From Modicisalibacter sp033446685 (GTDB lineage: Bacteria > Pseudomonadota > Gammaproteobacteria > Pseudomonadales > Halomonadaceae): a stretch of DNA of 64,000 bases. The notes beneath the pieces were generated by a model. That model saw only the letters and a program-made list of their open reading frames with translations. It ran no database searches and was not told the origin of the DNA. A program made the position numbers and the translations under genes. The DNA lies in contig NZ_JAWQLY010000002.1 in assembly GCF_033446685.1 (NCBI RefSeq), forward strand, positions 248,001-312,000, read 5' to 3'. Positions 1-8,971 of the stretch are shown here, one piece after another; the stretch's first letter is position 1; each line of letters starts with the position of its first letter.

Positions 1-780
1 GGCGTGGCCGAAATGGTTGATGGGGTTCGTATGGGCTCTATTAGCATGGGCCATCATGACTTTGCCTCGCTGGCGCGGATCGTGCCAGAGGCGGCGGTTT
101 TCAATGCCCCTTACGTATATCGCGACGCCGAACATGCGTTGCACGCGACCGATCCGGATTCACCAGCCGTCCAAAAGATCAACCAGCAACTGATCGAAAA
201 GGGCGGTGTGCGCATCATCGGCAGGATCTACCGGGGCAAGCGGCACATCTCCTCCAACTTCGCGGTCAAGTCCCCCGAGGATCTCAAGAACAAGCCCTTC
301 CGGGCCGTGCCGCTGGACCTCTGGGTATCCATGGTCAAGGGCTTTGGCGCCACCCCGACGCCTGTGGCCGTCTCGGAGCTGCCAACGGCACTGATGACCG
401 GGCTAGTCGTGGGCCAGGAAAACCCCCTGACCATGATCAACGCCAACCAGCTCTACGAAGTCCAGTCGCATGTATCGCTCACCGGTCACATGGATTCCGT
501 GTTGGCGGTGTTCGTGAACGAGCAGAAGTGGCAGTCGCTGGATGAATCGGATCGCATCGCCATAAAGAAGGTCCTCGATGAGAAGGCCGAACAGTCCCTT
601 CAGTGGGCACAAAGCTCGGAAGCCGATCTGGTGAAGACGCTGAAGGACAAGGGCATGACGGTCCTTAGCGAAGAGGATGGACTGGATGTGGATGCCTTCC
701 GCGACAAGGTGAGTGCTCAGATCGACAAGGACTTTCCGAACTTCAAGCCCTACATCGAGATGATCTCTCAGGTGAAGTGA
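1..780 (+). CDS. TRAP transporter solute-binding protein, DctP family (5' partial)
   Basis: This is the C-terminal 259 residues of a periplasmic binding protein that would deliver an organic acid or sugar acid to the DctQM permease encoded next. The frame is open to the first base, so the signal peptide and N-terminal lobe lie upstream. The stretch from about residue 90 (RAVPLDLWVSMVKGFGATPT, then VAVSELPTAL and GQENP) is the hinge and substrate-contact region of DctP/YiaO-like proteins. It heads an operon dctP-dctQ-dctM-rpiB. A stem-loop in the 71-base gap before dctQ is the usual device for making more binding protein than permease. The substrate cannot be read from sequence. Confidence 0.93.
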   Translation, partial: GVAEMVDGVRMGSISMGHHDFASLARIVPEAAVFNAPYVYRDAEHALHATDPDSPAVQKINQQLIEKGGVRIIGRIYRGKRHISSNFAVKSPEDLKNKPFRAVPLDLWVSMVKGFGATPTPVAVSELPTALMTGLVVGQENPLTMINANQLYEVQSHVSLTGHMDSVLAVFVNEQKWQSLDESDRIAIKKVLDEKAEQSLQWAQSSEADLVKTLKDKGMTVLSEEDGLDVDAFRDKVSAQIDKDFPNFKPYIEMISQVK

Positions 781-789
781 GCTAGCGCC

Positions 790-816
790 AGGAGCCCCGG
801 ACAGGGGCTCTTTGGC
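790..816 (+). promoter_or_regulatory. Intercistronic stem-loop between dctP and dctQ
   Basis: GAGCCCC (792-798) pairs with GGGGCTC (804-810) around a 5-base loop, and the flanking CGCCA/TGGCG can extend the stem. It is probably an mRNA stabiliser or partial terminator setting binding protein to permease stoichiometry. No long T-run follows, so full termination is unlikely. Confidence 0.6.
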
Positions 817-851
817 GTGGTGATTCAAACGGTCGGTAAAGGAGTTTCGGC

Positions 852-1319
852 ATGCATCTGGTCAGGCGGCTATTGGAAGGGCTGTGCGCCTTGCTGCTGG
901 CGGGAATCGTGCTGGTCCCGCTGTTGCAGGTCATTCTGCGGGAAGTCTTCGTTAGTCCACTGGTCGGGGCCGAGGAGTTCACCCGATTCCTGCTGGTCTG
1001 TCTGGTGTTCATGGCTTATCCGCTGGTGGTCGACAATGGCGAGAACATCGTCATGGCCGAGCTTCGCGAGTCACTGCCGGCACAGCTACAACGGGCCGTG
1101 ATAACGCTGACTCTGCTGTGCACGGTCGCGGCCAGCGTGTTTATCGCCTATGCCACGGTCATTACCATTCAGGCGAATCTAGGCAATACCACACCGACCC
1201 TCAAGATTCCGTTCTGGCTGTTCCTGGGTTCGACAGCCCTCGGATTCAGTGCCGCATGCCTGTTGCATATCGCCCATGGCATCAAACCACCCGCCGCTGA
1301 AATCGGGCCAAACCAATAA
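852..1319 (+). CDS. TRAP transporter small permease, DctQ family
   Basis: A 155-residue inner-membrane protein with four predicted hydrophobic segments (about residues 8-30, 45-65, 88-112 and 122-142), the normal DctQ size and topology. Residues EEFTRFLLVCLVFMAYPLVV carry the acidic-aromatic pattern of the family's second helix. The ATG at 852 follows a good AAAGGAG site. It sits between the binding protein and the large permease, the standard TRAP order. Function follows from family and context. Confidence 0.93.
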   Translation: MHLVRRLLEGLCALLLAGIVLVPLLQVILREVFVSPLVGAEEFTRFLLVCLVFMAYPLVVDNGENIVMAELRESLPAQLQRAVITLTLLCTVAASVFIAYATVITIQANLGNTTPTLKIPFWLFLGSTALGFSAACLLHIAHGIKPPAAEIGPNQ

Positions 1320-1328
1320 GGGGTAATC

Positions 1329-2603
1329 ATGGGCATTGCCTTGATCATCGGCTTTCTGGCTCTGTTCGTTCTGGGTTTTCCGGTCGTCTATTCCATCCTG
1401 ATCCCATCCATTGGCTATGTCCTGATCGAGGGCTTCCCCAGCGGACTACTGGCCCAGCGCATCACCTACGCACTCGACAGCTTTCCCTTGGTGGCCGTGC
1501 CGATCTTCATCTTCGTGGGCAACCTCATGAATCTGGCGGGTGTGACCGAGCGAATCTTTCGCTTCGCCGATACCCTGGTGGGTCGGGTGCCGGGCGGTCT
1601 AGCGCAGGTAAACATCTTCTCCAGCCTGATCTTCTCGGGCATGTCCGGCGCGGCGCTGGCCGACGTCGGCGGGCTGGGCAGGATCGAGATCGAAGCTATG
1701 CGCAAGCGCGGCTTTTCGGCGCCTTTTTCCGCAGCCGTCACGGCTTCTTCGGCGGTTGTGGGGCCGATCTTTCCGCCCAGCATTCCGCTGATCGTCTATG
1801 GCTCGGTGACCAGCGTATCCATCGTACAACTGCTGATTGCCGGCATCGTTCCGGCCTTGATCTGTATCGCGCTGCTAATGGTGACTGCGGCCCTTCTGGC
1901 GTTGCGTGGCAGCATGCCGCGCGCCGCGCGCTGGCCCACTTTCTGGGAGGTCGTTGCGGCGTTGCTGCCGGCCCTGCCGGCCCTGTTGGCACCGGTGCTG
2001 ATGATCGCCGGCATGATGAGCGGTCTGTTTACCCCGACCGAAGCGGCGGCGGTCACGGCCGGCTATGTGCTGTTGATCAGCGGGCTGGTGTACCGGGAAC
2101 TGACCTGGCGCCACCTGTGGAATGCCATGATGGTCACGATTCGCAGTACCAGTGCCATATTGATCATAGTGGCCGCCGCCTCGCTCTTTGGATGGATTCT
2201 GGCCGTCGAGCAGATCCCTCAGGAGTTTGCCGGCTGGATATTGCAGGTCTCGAAGGATCCGCTGGTGCTACTGCTGATTGCCAACCTGATCTTCTTTGCT
2301 GTGGGGATGTTTCTGGACTCCACCACCGCTACGCTGCTGGTGGTGCCAGTGATTGCCCCGCCCATGGTGCTGGCCGGCGTTGACCCCGTGCATCTGGGCA
2401 TCGTTGCGATATTCAACCTGATGATCGGGCTATTGACGCCTCCCATGGGGCTGTCTTTGTACCTGATATCTTCAATCGCCAAAGTATCCCTGCGCCAGTT
2501 GCTCTGGGCGCTGATTCCTTTCTACGTGCCGCTGCTGATGACGCTAGCGATCATCACTTTTGCCTCGGATCTCGTGCTCTGGTTGCCCGGCATGCTTCGC
2601 TAA
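1329..2603 (+). CDS. TRAP transporter large permease, DctM family
   Basis: A 424-residue, largely hydrophobic protein with around 12 predicted membrane segments: the ion-coupled channel subunit of the tripartite transporter. Family landmarks include the FSGMSGAALADVGGLGRIEI loop near residue 95, GPIFPPSIPLIVYG near 145, and a C-terminal LLTPPMGLSLYLISS. It starts 9 bases after dctQ stops, with AAGGGG upstream, so the two are cotranscribed. Length and motifs are normal. Confidence 0.95.
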   Translation: MGIALIIGFLALFVLGFPVVYSILIPSIGYVLIEGFPSGLLAQRITYALDSFPLVAVPIFIFVGNLMNLAGVTERIFRFADTLVGRVPGGLAQVNIFSSLIFSGMSGAALADVGGLGRIEIEAMRKRGFSAPFSAAVTASSAVVGPIFPPSIPLIVYGSVTSVSIVQLLIAGIVPALICIALLMVTAALLALRGSMPRAARWPTFWEVVAALLPALPALLAPVLMIAGMMSGLFTPTEAAAVTAGYVLLISGLVYRELTWRHLWNAMMVTIRSTSAILIIVAAASLFGWILAVEQIPQEFAGWILQVSKDPLVLLLIANLIFFAVGMFLDSTTATLLVVPVIAPPMVLAGVDPVHLGIVAIFNLMIGLLTPPMGLSLYLISSIAKVSLRQLLWALIPFYVPLLMTLAIITFASDLVLWLPGMLR

Positions 2604-2623
2604 ACAAACTTGGAGATAGATGT

Positions 2624-3085
2624 ATGAAGATTGTCATAGGCTCGGACCATGCGGGCTACAGACTCAAGGCCTCGGTAGTGGCGTTCGTGGAATCGCTCGG
2701 CCATGAGGTGATCGATGTCGGATCACACGATGACACCCCGGTGGATTTTCCGGATATCGCAAAACAGCTGGCCGGGCGGGTGACCAGCGGCGAAGCGGTC
2801 AGAGGATTGATGGTCTGCGGTACCGGCGTGGGGGCATCCATTGCCGCCAATAAGATCCGCGGCATTCGCGCGGCGGTGTGTCACGACATCTACTCGGCCC
2901 ATCAGTGCGTCGAGCATGATGATGTCAACGTGATGTGCATCGGCGCGCAGATCGTCGGGCCCTGGCTGGCCAATGACCTGATCAAGGCCTATCTCGAAGC
3001 CGAGTTTTCCACCAGCGAGGAGTTTCGCCGGCGGGTGGATAAGCTGCATGCCATGGAAAACGAGGGTCAGGGCGACAGCCAGTAA
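2624..3085 (+). CDS. rpiB: Ribose-5-phosphate isomerase B / LacAB family sugar-phosphate isomerase
   Basis: A 153-residue isomerase of the RpiB/LacA/LacB fold, expected to interconvert ribose-5-phosphate and ribulose-5-phosphate or a related ketose/aldose phosphate. Visible motifs are the N-terminal GSDHAGY (active-site Asp8-His9) and VCGTGVGASIAANKIRGIRA, whose Cys aligns with the E. coli RpiB catalytic cysteine. It lies 20 bases behind dctM with a GGAGA ribosome site, so it belongs to the TRAP operon. This hints that the imported compound may be a sugar, polyol or sugar acid. A specialised isomerase, for example one for tetrulose phosphates, cannot be excluded. Confidence 0.9.
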   Translation: MKIVIGSDHAGYRLKASVVAFVESLGHEVIDVGSHDDTPVDFPDIAKQLAGRVTSGEAVRGLMVCGTGVGASIAANKIRGIRAAVCHDIYSAHQCVEHDDVNVMCIGAQIVGPWLANDLIKAYLEAEFSTSEEFRRRVDKLHAMENEGQGDSQ

Positions 3086-3193
3086 GGCCTCAGTGCTTCG
3101 AGCGATGCTTGAAGCATCGAGTTAAGCCCGGCCATTGCCAATCCCGTCCTCAATGCCGGAAAGTGGTCGGCTACCGGCTACTCTTGTTGCAGC

Positions 3194-3244
3194 CAGGCCC
3201 TGCGGCTCTCGGCCATGCTCTTGACGCATGCGCCGCAGGGCCTG
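3194..3244 (+). promoter_or_regulatory. Long perfect inverted repeat in the hglS leader
   Basis: CAGGCCCTGCGGC (3194-3206) is exactly complementary to GCCGCAGGGCCTG (3232-3244). The 25-base loop contains a second short repeat, CATGC/GCATG. It lies about 63 bases before the hglS start and has no T-run, so it looks more like a leader structure or protein-binding palindrome than a terminator. Confidence 0.45.
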
Positions 3245-3307
3245 CTCGACGGTCTGCGCGCTACCAGCGGCCAGCGAGCATCAACAGGAAACCCAAGGAG
3301 GCAGGCT

Positions 3308-4669
3308 GTGAGTCACCCTACCCACGTTTCACCGAACGAGATCCGCGATCGCTTCTCCAAGGCCATGTCGGCCATGTACCAGGCCGAGGTGCCGCAGTAC
3401 GAGACGCTGCTCGAGCTGGTCGATCAGGTGAACCGGGAAACGTTAGAGCATGATCCGGCAATGGCCGGGCGGCTTTCGAACTTCGATGAACTCAACCGTC
3501 TCGGCGTGGAGCGCCATGGCGCAATCCGGGTGGGGACGGCCGATGAGCTGGCCATGTTGCGTCGGCTATTCGCCGTGATGGGCATGGTCCCGGTCGGATA
3601 CTACGATCTGTCGGAAGCCGGCGTTCCCGTGCATTCCACGGCGTTTCGTCCGGTCGCTGACGACGCCCTGGCCTACAACCCCTTCAGGATCTTCACCTCG
3701 CTGCTGCGCCTCGAGCTGATCGAGAGCGATACGCTGCGCGAGCGAGCCGCGAAGATCCTCAGCGAGCGTGACATCTTCACCCGCGAGGCCCGTGAGCTGG
3801 TCGCGCTGCATGAATCGCAGGGTGGACTGACCGACGAGCAGGCCGAGCGCTTCGTGAACGAGGCGCTGGAGACCTTCCGCTGGCACAAGGATGCCACGGT
3901 GGATCTGGAGACCTACGAGGCGCTACAGGCCGAGCATCGGCTGATTGCCGATGTGGTCTGCTTCCGGGGACCGCATATCAACCACCTGACGCCGCGCACC
4001 CTGGACATCGACGAGGCCCAGCGCCGCATGCCGCAGGCAGGCATGAACCCCAAGGACGTGATCGAGGGGCCGCCGCGCCGCGACTGCCCGATCCTGTTGC
4101 GCCAGACCAGCTTCAAGGCGCTGGAGGAATCGATCCGCTTCGCGGGGGAGCGCCAAGGCACGCATACCGCCCGCTTCGGTGAGATCGAGCAGCGTGGGGT
4201 GGCGCTGACCGCGAAAGGTCGTGAGCTCTACGACCGTCTGCTCGGCGAGTCGCGTCGCCGTACGGCGGGGCTGGCCAACGACGAGCATCAGCGGGTCCTG
4301 GCCGAGGTCTTCACCGCGTTCCCCGATACGGAAGCGGAACTGCGTCGCCAGAAGCTGGCCTTCTTCGACTACCGGCTGACCGAGGCCGGCCGTCAGCCGG
4401 GCAGGGCGGGGGATGCGGATATCGAGACGCTGATCGAGCAGGGCCTCGTGGAGGCTCGGCCGATCACCTACGAGGATTTCCTCCCGGTCAGTGCGGCAGG
4501 TATCTTCCAGTCGAACCTCGGCGGCGGTCAGAGCGACGCCTATGAAGGCAACGCGAACCGCGAAGCCTTCGAAGCGGCGCTGCAAGGCACGGTCCTGGAT
4601 GAACTGGAGCTCTACGCCGAGCGTGAACGGACTTCGTATCAATCGGCGCTGCAAGCACTCCAGGATTGA
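3308..4669 (+). CDS. hglS: 2-oxoadipate dioxygenase/decarboxylase, HglS/YdcJ family (DUF1338, VOC fold)
   Basis: The family converts 2-oxoadipate to D-2-hydroxyglutarate with O2 and Fe(II), the last step of the D-lysine/2-aminoadipate route. I chose the GTG at 3308 because AAGGAGG lies just upstream, giving 453 residues (family about 450-465). With this start, His70, Arg74, His226 (GPHINHLTPR) and Glu294 (FGEIEQRG) fall at the numbers I recall for the metal ligands and substrate arginine of Pseudomonas putida HglS, which supports both start and assignment. An upstream ATG-like start would add 31 residues without family character. No other lysine-catabolism gene is adjacent. A terminator shared with the convergent gene follows. 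Confidence 0.88.
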   Translation: MSHPTHVSPNEIRDRFSKAMSAMYQAEVPQYETLLELVDQVNRETLEHDPAMAGRLSNFDELNRLGVERHGAIRVGTADELAMLRRLFAVMGMVPVGYYDLSEAGVPVHSTAFRPVADDALAYNPFRIFTSLLRLELIESDTLRERAAKILSERDIFTREARELVALHESQGGLTDEQAERFVNEALETFRWHKDATVDLETYEALQAEHRLIADVVCFRGPHINHLTPRTLDIDEAQRRMPQAGMNPKDVIEGPPRRDCPILLRQTSFKALEESIRFAGERQGTHTARFGEIEQRGVALTAKGRELYDRLLGESRRRTAGLANDEHQRVLAEVFTAFPDTEAELRRQKLAFFDYRLTEAGRQPGRAGDADIETLIEQGLVEARPITYEDFLPVSAAGIFQSNLGGGQSDAYEGNANREAFEAALQGTVLDELELYAERERTSYQSALQALQD

Positions 4670-4743
4670 CGCGGAAGAGATGAGCGGCGGACGCTCGCGA
4701 TCATCCGTTTAGAGCGATCGCTGGTTCTAGCTCGCTCGATCGC

Positions 4744-4776
4744 CAAGACGGCGAGCCCCTCGGGCTCGCCGTCTTG
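4744..4776. terminator. Bidirectional terminator between convergent hglS and dctP
   Basis: CAAGACGGCGAGCC and GGGCTCGCCGTCTTG form a long GC-rich stem with a 4-5 base loop, centred between two converging genes. T-runs are weak on both sides, but position and stem stability fit a shared terminator. Confidence 0.7.
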
Positions 4777-4791
4777 CACATAGCCGCTGCC

Positions 4792-5790
4792 TCAACCCTC
4801 GTTGGCGGCCTGGGCGGCGTCGATCACGTCCTGACCGATCTCGTCGGCGAACTGCTTCCACACCGGCTTCATGGCGTCGACCCACTGCTGGCGCTGTTCG
4901 GGGGTCAGCTCGATGATCTCGGACTTGCCGGAGTCGACGATCGCCTGCTTGGCCTCCTGGTTCTCCTGGGCTGCGATCGAGTTCCCGTAGTCGAGCGCTT
5001 CATGCATGGCCTGTTCCAGCACGGGGCGCACGTCATCCGGCAGGCCGTTCCAGAAGCGATCCGAAGTGACCACCATGTAATCGATGACGCCGTGGTTGGA
5101 CTCGGTGATGTACGGCTGCACCTCGTAGAACTTCTGCGAGTAGATGTTCGAGTAGGTGTTCTCCTGGCCATCGATGGCCCCGGTCTGCAACAGGATGAAG
5201 ACCTCGGAGAACGGCTTCTTGAGCGGCGCGGCATCGACCGCCTCGAACTGCGCCTGGAGTACGTCGGAGGTCTGGATGCGGAACTTCTTGCCGGCGGCGT
5301 CCTCGGGCACGCGCAGCGGCTCGGAGGCCGACAGCTGCTTGAGGCCGTTGTGCTGATAGCCGAGGCCGATCAGGCCCTTGTCCTGCATGGAGGTCAGCAA
5401 CTGCTCGCCGGTCTCGCTGTTCTGAAAGCGCTCGACCGCGTCCATGTCCTTGAACAGGAACGGCAGGTCGAAGACCTGGAGCTGGTTGGTGTACTTCTGG
5501 AACTTGGACAGCGAGGGTGCGGCGAGCTGGACGTCGCCCAGCAGCATGGCCTCGAGCACCTGGTCGTCGCCGTAGAGCTGGGAGTTGGGATAGACCTCGA
5601 CGTCGACCTGGTCGCCGACCGAGCTCTTCTCGACGAGCTCCTTGAACTTCTCGGCCATCTGGCCCTTGGGGGTGTTCTCGGCGACCACGTGGGCGAACTT
5701 GATGGTGATCGGGTCGGCGGCGAAGGCCGAGCCGGCCATCAGGATGCCGGCGGCCAGCGAGGTGAGCGAAGCGAGCTTGTAGGTAGACAT
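4792..5790 (-). CDS. dctP: TRAP C4-dicarboxylate-type binding protein DctP (orphan)
   Basis: A 332-residue periplasmic binding protein. The ATG at 5790 has AAGGA at correct spacing and begins a clean signal peptide (MSTYKLASLTSLAAGILMAG, then SAFA | ADPITIKFAHVV). Residues such as NTPKGQMAEKFKELVE, EVYPNSQLYGD, FRIQTSDVL, LQTGAIDGQENTYSNIYSQK and TSEIIELTPEQ-like segments closely resemble Pseudomonas DctP for succinate, fumarate and malate. No DctQ or DctM gene adjoins it, so it must share a permease encoded elsewhere. It sits beside the LysR gene and itaconate operon, so a role in delivering itaconate or another C4/C5 dicarboxylate is a reasonable inference only. Confidence 0.92.
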   Translation of the reverse strand: MSTYKLASLTSLAAGILMAGSAFAADPITIKFAHVVAENTPKGQMAEKFKELVEKSSVGDQVDVEVYPNSQLYGDDQVLEAMLLGDVQLAAPSLSKFQKYTNQLQVFDLPFLFKDMDAVERFQNSETGEQLLTSMQDKGLIGLGYQHNGLKQLSASEPLRVPEDAAGKKFRIQTSDVLQAQFEAVDAAPLKKPFSEVFILLQTGAIDGQENTYSNIYSQKFYEVQPYITESNHGVIDYMVVTSDRFWNGLPDDVRPVLEQAMHEALDYGNSIAAQENQEAKQAIVDSGKSEIIELTPEQRQQWVDAMKPVWKQFADEIGQDVIDAAQAANEG

Positions 5791-5894
5791 GCCATAAATC
5801 CTTGTGATTGTAATAGTGTTGGTTAGCCCAATGGACTTTTTTGATGCTGGCATAGCTCCATAACGGCGAGTATTAATATTTGAGCAAACCAGGG

Positions 5895-6818
5895 TTAGCC
5901 TACGCTGAAACCTTGCTGGGTGGGGGTAAAACCTTCGTAACTGAAGATCGCCTGCAGCAACTCCTGGCCACAGCTCGGTAAGGCTTCCAACTCCCTGACG
6001 ACGATACTGCGCTCACGCTGGGCCCAGGCATCTTCCAGTTCGATCAACTGGATGGCCAGGGTGCGCTGATAGCGAAGCGCGCACGACTCGGGAAGAATGC
6101 CGATACCCACCCCGGCCTCGATCATCCGGCAGGCCGGCTCGAAGCCGAGCACCTGGATGCGCAGGGGCAGGCTGCGGCCCATGTCCTTGACCTGATCCTG
6201 AAGGAACTGCAGCAGGGTGCTGCCGTCGTGTAGCCCGACATGCGGGTAATCCAGCGTCTCGTGGAAGCTGACCCGTGGCCTGTCGGCCAGCGCATGCCCC
6301 CGCGGCACGGCCAGGACCAGCCGGTCCAGGCTGAACGGCAGCAACTGCAGTCCCTGGGCCTCGACCACCCCCGCCACGATGCCCAGATCCGCCGTGCCGT
6401 CCAGCACGCCCCGCACGATATCCCGAGTCAGGCGTTCCTGAAGGTCGACGGTGATGCCGGGGCGGGTGGCCAGGAAGCGTGCCAGCACCTCGGGCATGAA
6501 CTCGGTCACCGCCGTGGTGTTGGCGAAGATGCGCAGGTGGCCAGCGGCACCATCGGCATATTCCGAGAAATCGCTTTTTACGTGCTCGACCTGACGCAGG
6601 ATCGTCCGGGCATGACGGAGCAGGCGCTCTCCCGCCGGGGTGAGTTCCACGCCTTGGCTGCTGCGATAGAACAGGCGGCTTCCCAACTGGCCTTCGAGCG
6701 CTTTCATGCGGGTGCTGGCCGCCGCCGTCGAAAGGTGAGCGCGTTGGGCGCCCCCCGTCATGCTGCAGGCCTCGGCGACGTGGATGAACAATCGCAAGTC
6801 AGGCAAATCGAAGTGCAT
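5895..6818 (-). CDS. LysR-family regulator, divergent from the itaconate operon
   Basis: A 307-residue regulator with an N-terminal winged HTH (residues 1-60; SMTGGAQRAHLSTAAASTRM is the recognition region) and a LysR substrate-binding domain. It is transcribed away from the ich-ccl operon across a 143-base gap, the classical arrangement of a LysR activator and its target; Pseudomonas aeruginosa also has a LysR gene (PA0877) at the edge of its itaconate locus. The inducer is probably itaconate or a CoA ester of it, by inference. A 13-base palindrome of T-N11-A form lies just before its start codon. Confidence 0.9.
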   Translation of the reverse strand: MHFDLPDLRLFIHVAEACSMTGGAQRAHLSTAAASTRMKALEGQLGSRLFYRSSQGVELTPAGERLLRHARTILRQVEHVKSDFSEYADGAAGHLRIFANTTAVTEFMPEVLARFLATRPGITVDLQERLTRDIVRGVLDGTADLGIVAGVVEAQGLQLLPFSLDRLVLAVPRGHALADRPRVSFHETLDYPHVGLHDGSTLLQFLQDQVKDMGRSLPLRIQVLGFEPACRMIEAGVGIGILPESCALRYQRTLAIQLIELEDAWAQRERSIVVRELEALPSCGQELLQAIFSYEGFTPTQQGFSVG

Positions 6819-6830
6819 GTACCTTTCTCC

Positions 6831-6843
6831 TGAGCATTGCTCA
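6831..6843. promoter_or_regulatory. Candidate LysR operator (T-N11-A palindrome)
   Basis: TGAGCATTGCTCA is a perfect palindrome around a central base and fits the T-N11-A consensus of LysR sites. It lies 13 bases upstream of the LysR start, in the gap shared with the divergent operon, so it could serve autoregulation and activation. Confidence 0.5.
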
Positions 6844-6961
6844 CCAAGTCGCTCGATAGCTCGGGCTTTCGGCTCAGCAAAACACCGCCTTATGCAAAAG
6901 CAAATTCTCTAAAGGTCCCATCCCTGCGCATCCTGATGGCACGACAACGGGAGGACAGGAC

Positions 6962-7798
6962 ATGGTGGGTGCTGAGGTCGGCGACTGGGTCGGCAACCAG
7001 GAGCACAGTGAGGACGGGCTGAGCGCGGCCCTGGTCACGCGCGTCGCGGCGACGTTCGATCTCCCATGTCCCGCGAGCGGGCAGCCCTTGCCTTTGCTAT
7101 GGCACTGGGCCTTCTTTCAGGAACCCGTCGCTCCAGCGCAGTTAGGCAGGGACGGCCATCCCGCGCGCGGTGGCTTCCTGCCGCCCGCCGAGGGGCGCAA
7201 CCGGATGTGGGCCGGTGGCCGAGTGGACTTCCTCCAACCGCTGCGCGTGGACGTGCCCGCGGCGCGCCACTCGACGATCGCGGCCATCGAGGAGAAGCAG
7301 GGGCGGACCGGCAAGCTGCTGTTCGTCACGGTGCGCCATGACTACATCCAGCAGGGCGAGACCTGCATCCAGGAGGAGCAGGACATCGTCTACCGCGAGC
7401 CCTCGCCGCCGCGGCTGTCGCTGGATACGCCGCTGCCCGAGCCCGAGTGGGCGGAGTCCATCCGGCCCACGCCGGTCATGCTGTTCCGCTATTCGGCGGT
7501 GACCTTCAACGGCCATCGCATCCACTACGACTGGCCATATGCCACCGCGACCGAAGGCTACCCCGGGCTGGTCGTGCACGGCCCGATGATCGCCACGCTG
7601 CTGGTCCAGGCCTTCTGCAACGCCCATCCCCACGCCGTGCCGACGCGCCTGACCTATCGCGGCCTGCGCCCGCTGATCGCCGACAGTGACTTCCAGGTCG
7701 CCGGCCGCCACGAAGCGGCCGGCCGGGCCGCGCTGTGGGCGTTCAACGAGCAGGGCCCGGCGCACGAGGCGGAAATTCACTACAAGGAGAATGGCTGA
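6962..7798 (+). CDS. ich: Itaconyl-CoA / mesaconyl-C4-CoA hydratase-like MaoC protein
   Basis: A 278-residue double-hotdog protein of the FAS1-like dehydratase/HTD2 group, the family of itaconyl-CoA hydratase (Ich, RipB), which hydrates itaconyl-CoA to citramalyl-CoA. Visible signatures include GRNRMWAGGRVDFLQPLRV in the middle and, near the C-terminus, RIHYDWPYAT followed by EGYPGLVVHGPMIATLLVQA, the MaoC hydratase loop with the catalytic Asp/His pair. GGGAGGACAGG precedes the ATG. It is first of six tightly packed genes, and its stop overlaps the next start by one base. Substrate is assigned from gene order. Confidence 0.82.
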   Translation: MVGAEVGDWVGNQEHSEDGLSAALVTRVAATFDLPCPASGQPLPLLWHWAFFQEPVAPAQLGRDGHPARGGFLPPAEGRNRMWAGGRVDFLQPLRVDVPAARHSTIAAIEEKQGRTGKLLFVTVRHDYIQQGETCIQEEQDIVYREPSPPRLSLDTPLPEPEWAESIRPTPVMLFRYSAVTFNGHRIHYDWPYATATEGYPGLVVHGPMIATLLVQAFCNAHPHAVPTRLTYRGLRPLIADSDFQVAGRHEAAGRAALWAFNEQGPAHEAEIHYKENG

Positions 7799-8961
7799 TG
7801 TTTGCCCATGACACCGAGGCCCTGGAGGCCATCCGCGACGGCGTGCGCAGCCTGTGCAGCCACTATGACGCGGCCTACTGGCGCGGCGTCGACGAGCGCA
7901 AGGCGTTTCCGCAGGAGTTCGTCGAGGCATTGACCGAGGCGGGCTGGCTGGCGGCGATGATTCCCGAGGAGTACGGCGGCTCGGGGCTGGGCCTGACCGA
8001 GGCCTCGGTCATTCTCGAGGAGGTCAACCGCTGCGGGGGCAACTCCGGCACCGTGCACGGCCAGATGTACAACATGTTCACCCTGCTGCGTCACGGCAGC
8101 GAAACGCAGAAGCAGTATTTCCTGCCGAAGATCGCCGCGGGCGAGCTGCGTTTGCAGTCGATGGGGGTCACCGAGCCCACCACCGGCACCGACACCACCA
8201 AGATCAAGACCACCGCGGTCAGGCAGGGCGACAAGTACGTCATCAATGGCCAGAAGGTGTGGATCTCGCGCATCCAGCACTCCGACCTGATGATCCTGCT
8301 GGCGCGCACCACGCCACTCGACCAGGTGCAGCGCAAGTCGGAAGGCATGTCGATCTTCCTGGTCGACCTGCACGCGGCGATCGGCAACGGCCTGACCGTG
8401 CAGCCGATCGCCAACATGGTCAATCACGAGACCAACGAGCTGTTCTTCGACAATCTCGAGATCCCCGCGGACAGCCTGATCGGCGAGGAGGGCAAGGGCT
8501 TTCGCTACATCCTCGACGGGCTGAATGCCGAACGCACGCTGATCGCCGCCGAATGCATCGGCGACGGTCGCTGGTTCATCGAGAAGGCCAGCGACTATGC
8601 CCGCAGCCGCGAGGTGTTCGGCCGGCCGATCGGCCAGAACCAGGGCATCCAGTTTCCCATCGCCCAGGCGCACATCGAGGTCGAGGCCGCCGACCTGATG
8701 CGCTGGCGGGCCTGCCACGAGTACGACAACGGCCTGCCTGCCGGGGCCAGCGCCAACATGGCCAAGTACCTGGCCGCCGAGGCGTCGTGGAAGGCGGCCA
8801 ACGTCTGCCTGCAGACCCACGGTGGCTTCGGCTTCGCCAGCGAATACGACGTCGAACGCAAGTTCCGCGAGACCCGGCTCTACCAGGTCGCGCCGATCTC
8901 GACCAACCTGATCCTGTCCTACGTCGCCGAGCACCTGCTCGAGCTGCCGCGGTCCTTCTAG
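7798..8961 (+). CDS. Acyl-CoA dehydrogenase family protein (itaconate operon)
   Basis: A 387-residue FAD-dependent acyl-CoA dehydrogenase. Signatures are the FAD-binding GVTEPTTGTDTTKIKTTAV and QKVWISRIQHSDLMILLAR stretches, and the C-terminal ETHGGFGF-like QTHGGFGFASEYDVERKFRE, the acyl-CoA dehydrogenase signature 2. The ATG at 7798 overlaps the previous stop, which fixes the start; an upstream in-frame start is less likely. The P. aeruginosa itaconate locus has an acyl-CoA dehydrogenase at the same place (PA0879). Its exact reaction there is not settled as far as I know; acting on methylsuccinyl-CoA or mesaconyl-type esters is one possibility. Confidence 0.9.
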   Translation: MFAHDTEALEAIRDGVRSLCSHYDAAYWRGVDERKAFPQEFVEALTEAGWLAAMIPEEYGGSGLGLTEASVILEEVNRCGGNSGTVHGQMYNMFTLLRHGSETQKQYFLPKIAAGELRLQSMGVTEPTTGTDTTKIKTTAVRQGDKYVINGQKVWISRIQHSDLMILLARTTPLDQVQRKSEGMSIFLVDLHAAIGNGLTVQPIANMVNHETNELFFDNLEIPADSLIGEEGKGFRYILDGLNAERTLIAAECIGDGRWFIEKASDYARSREVFGRPIGQNQGIQFPIAQAHIEVEAADLMRWRACHEYDNGLPAGASANMAKYLAAEASWKAANVCLQTHGGFGFASEYDVERKFRETRLYQVAPISTNLILSYVAEHLLELPRSF

Positions 8962-8971
8962 GAGACGTTTG

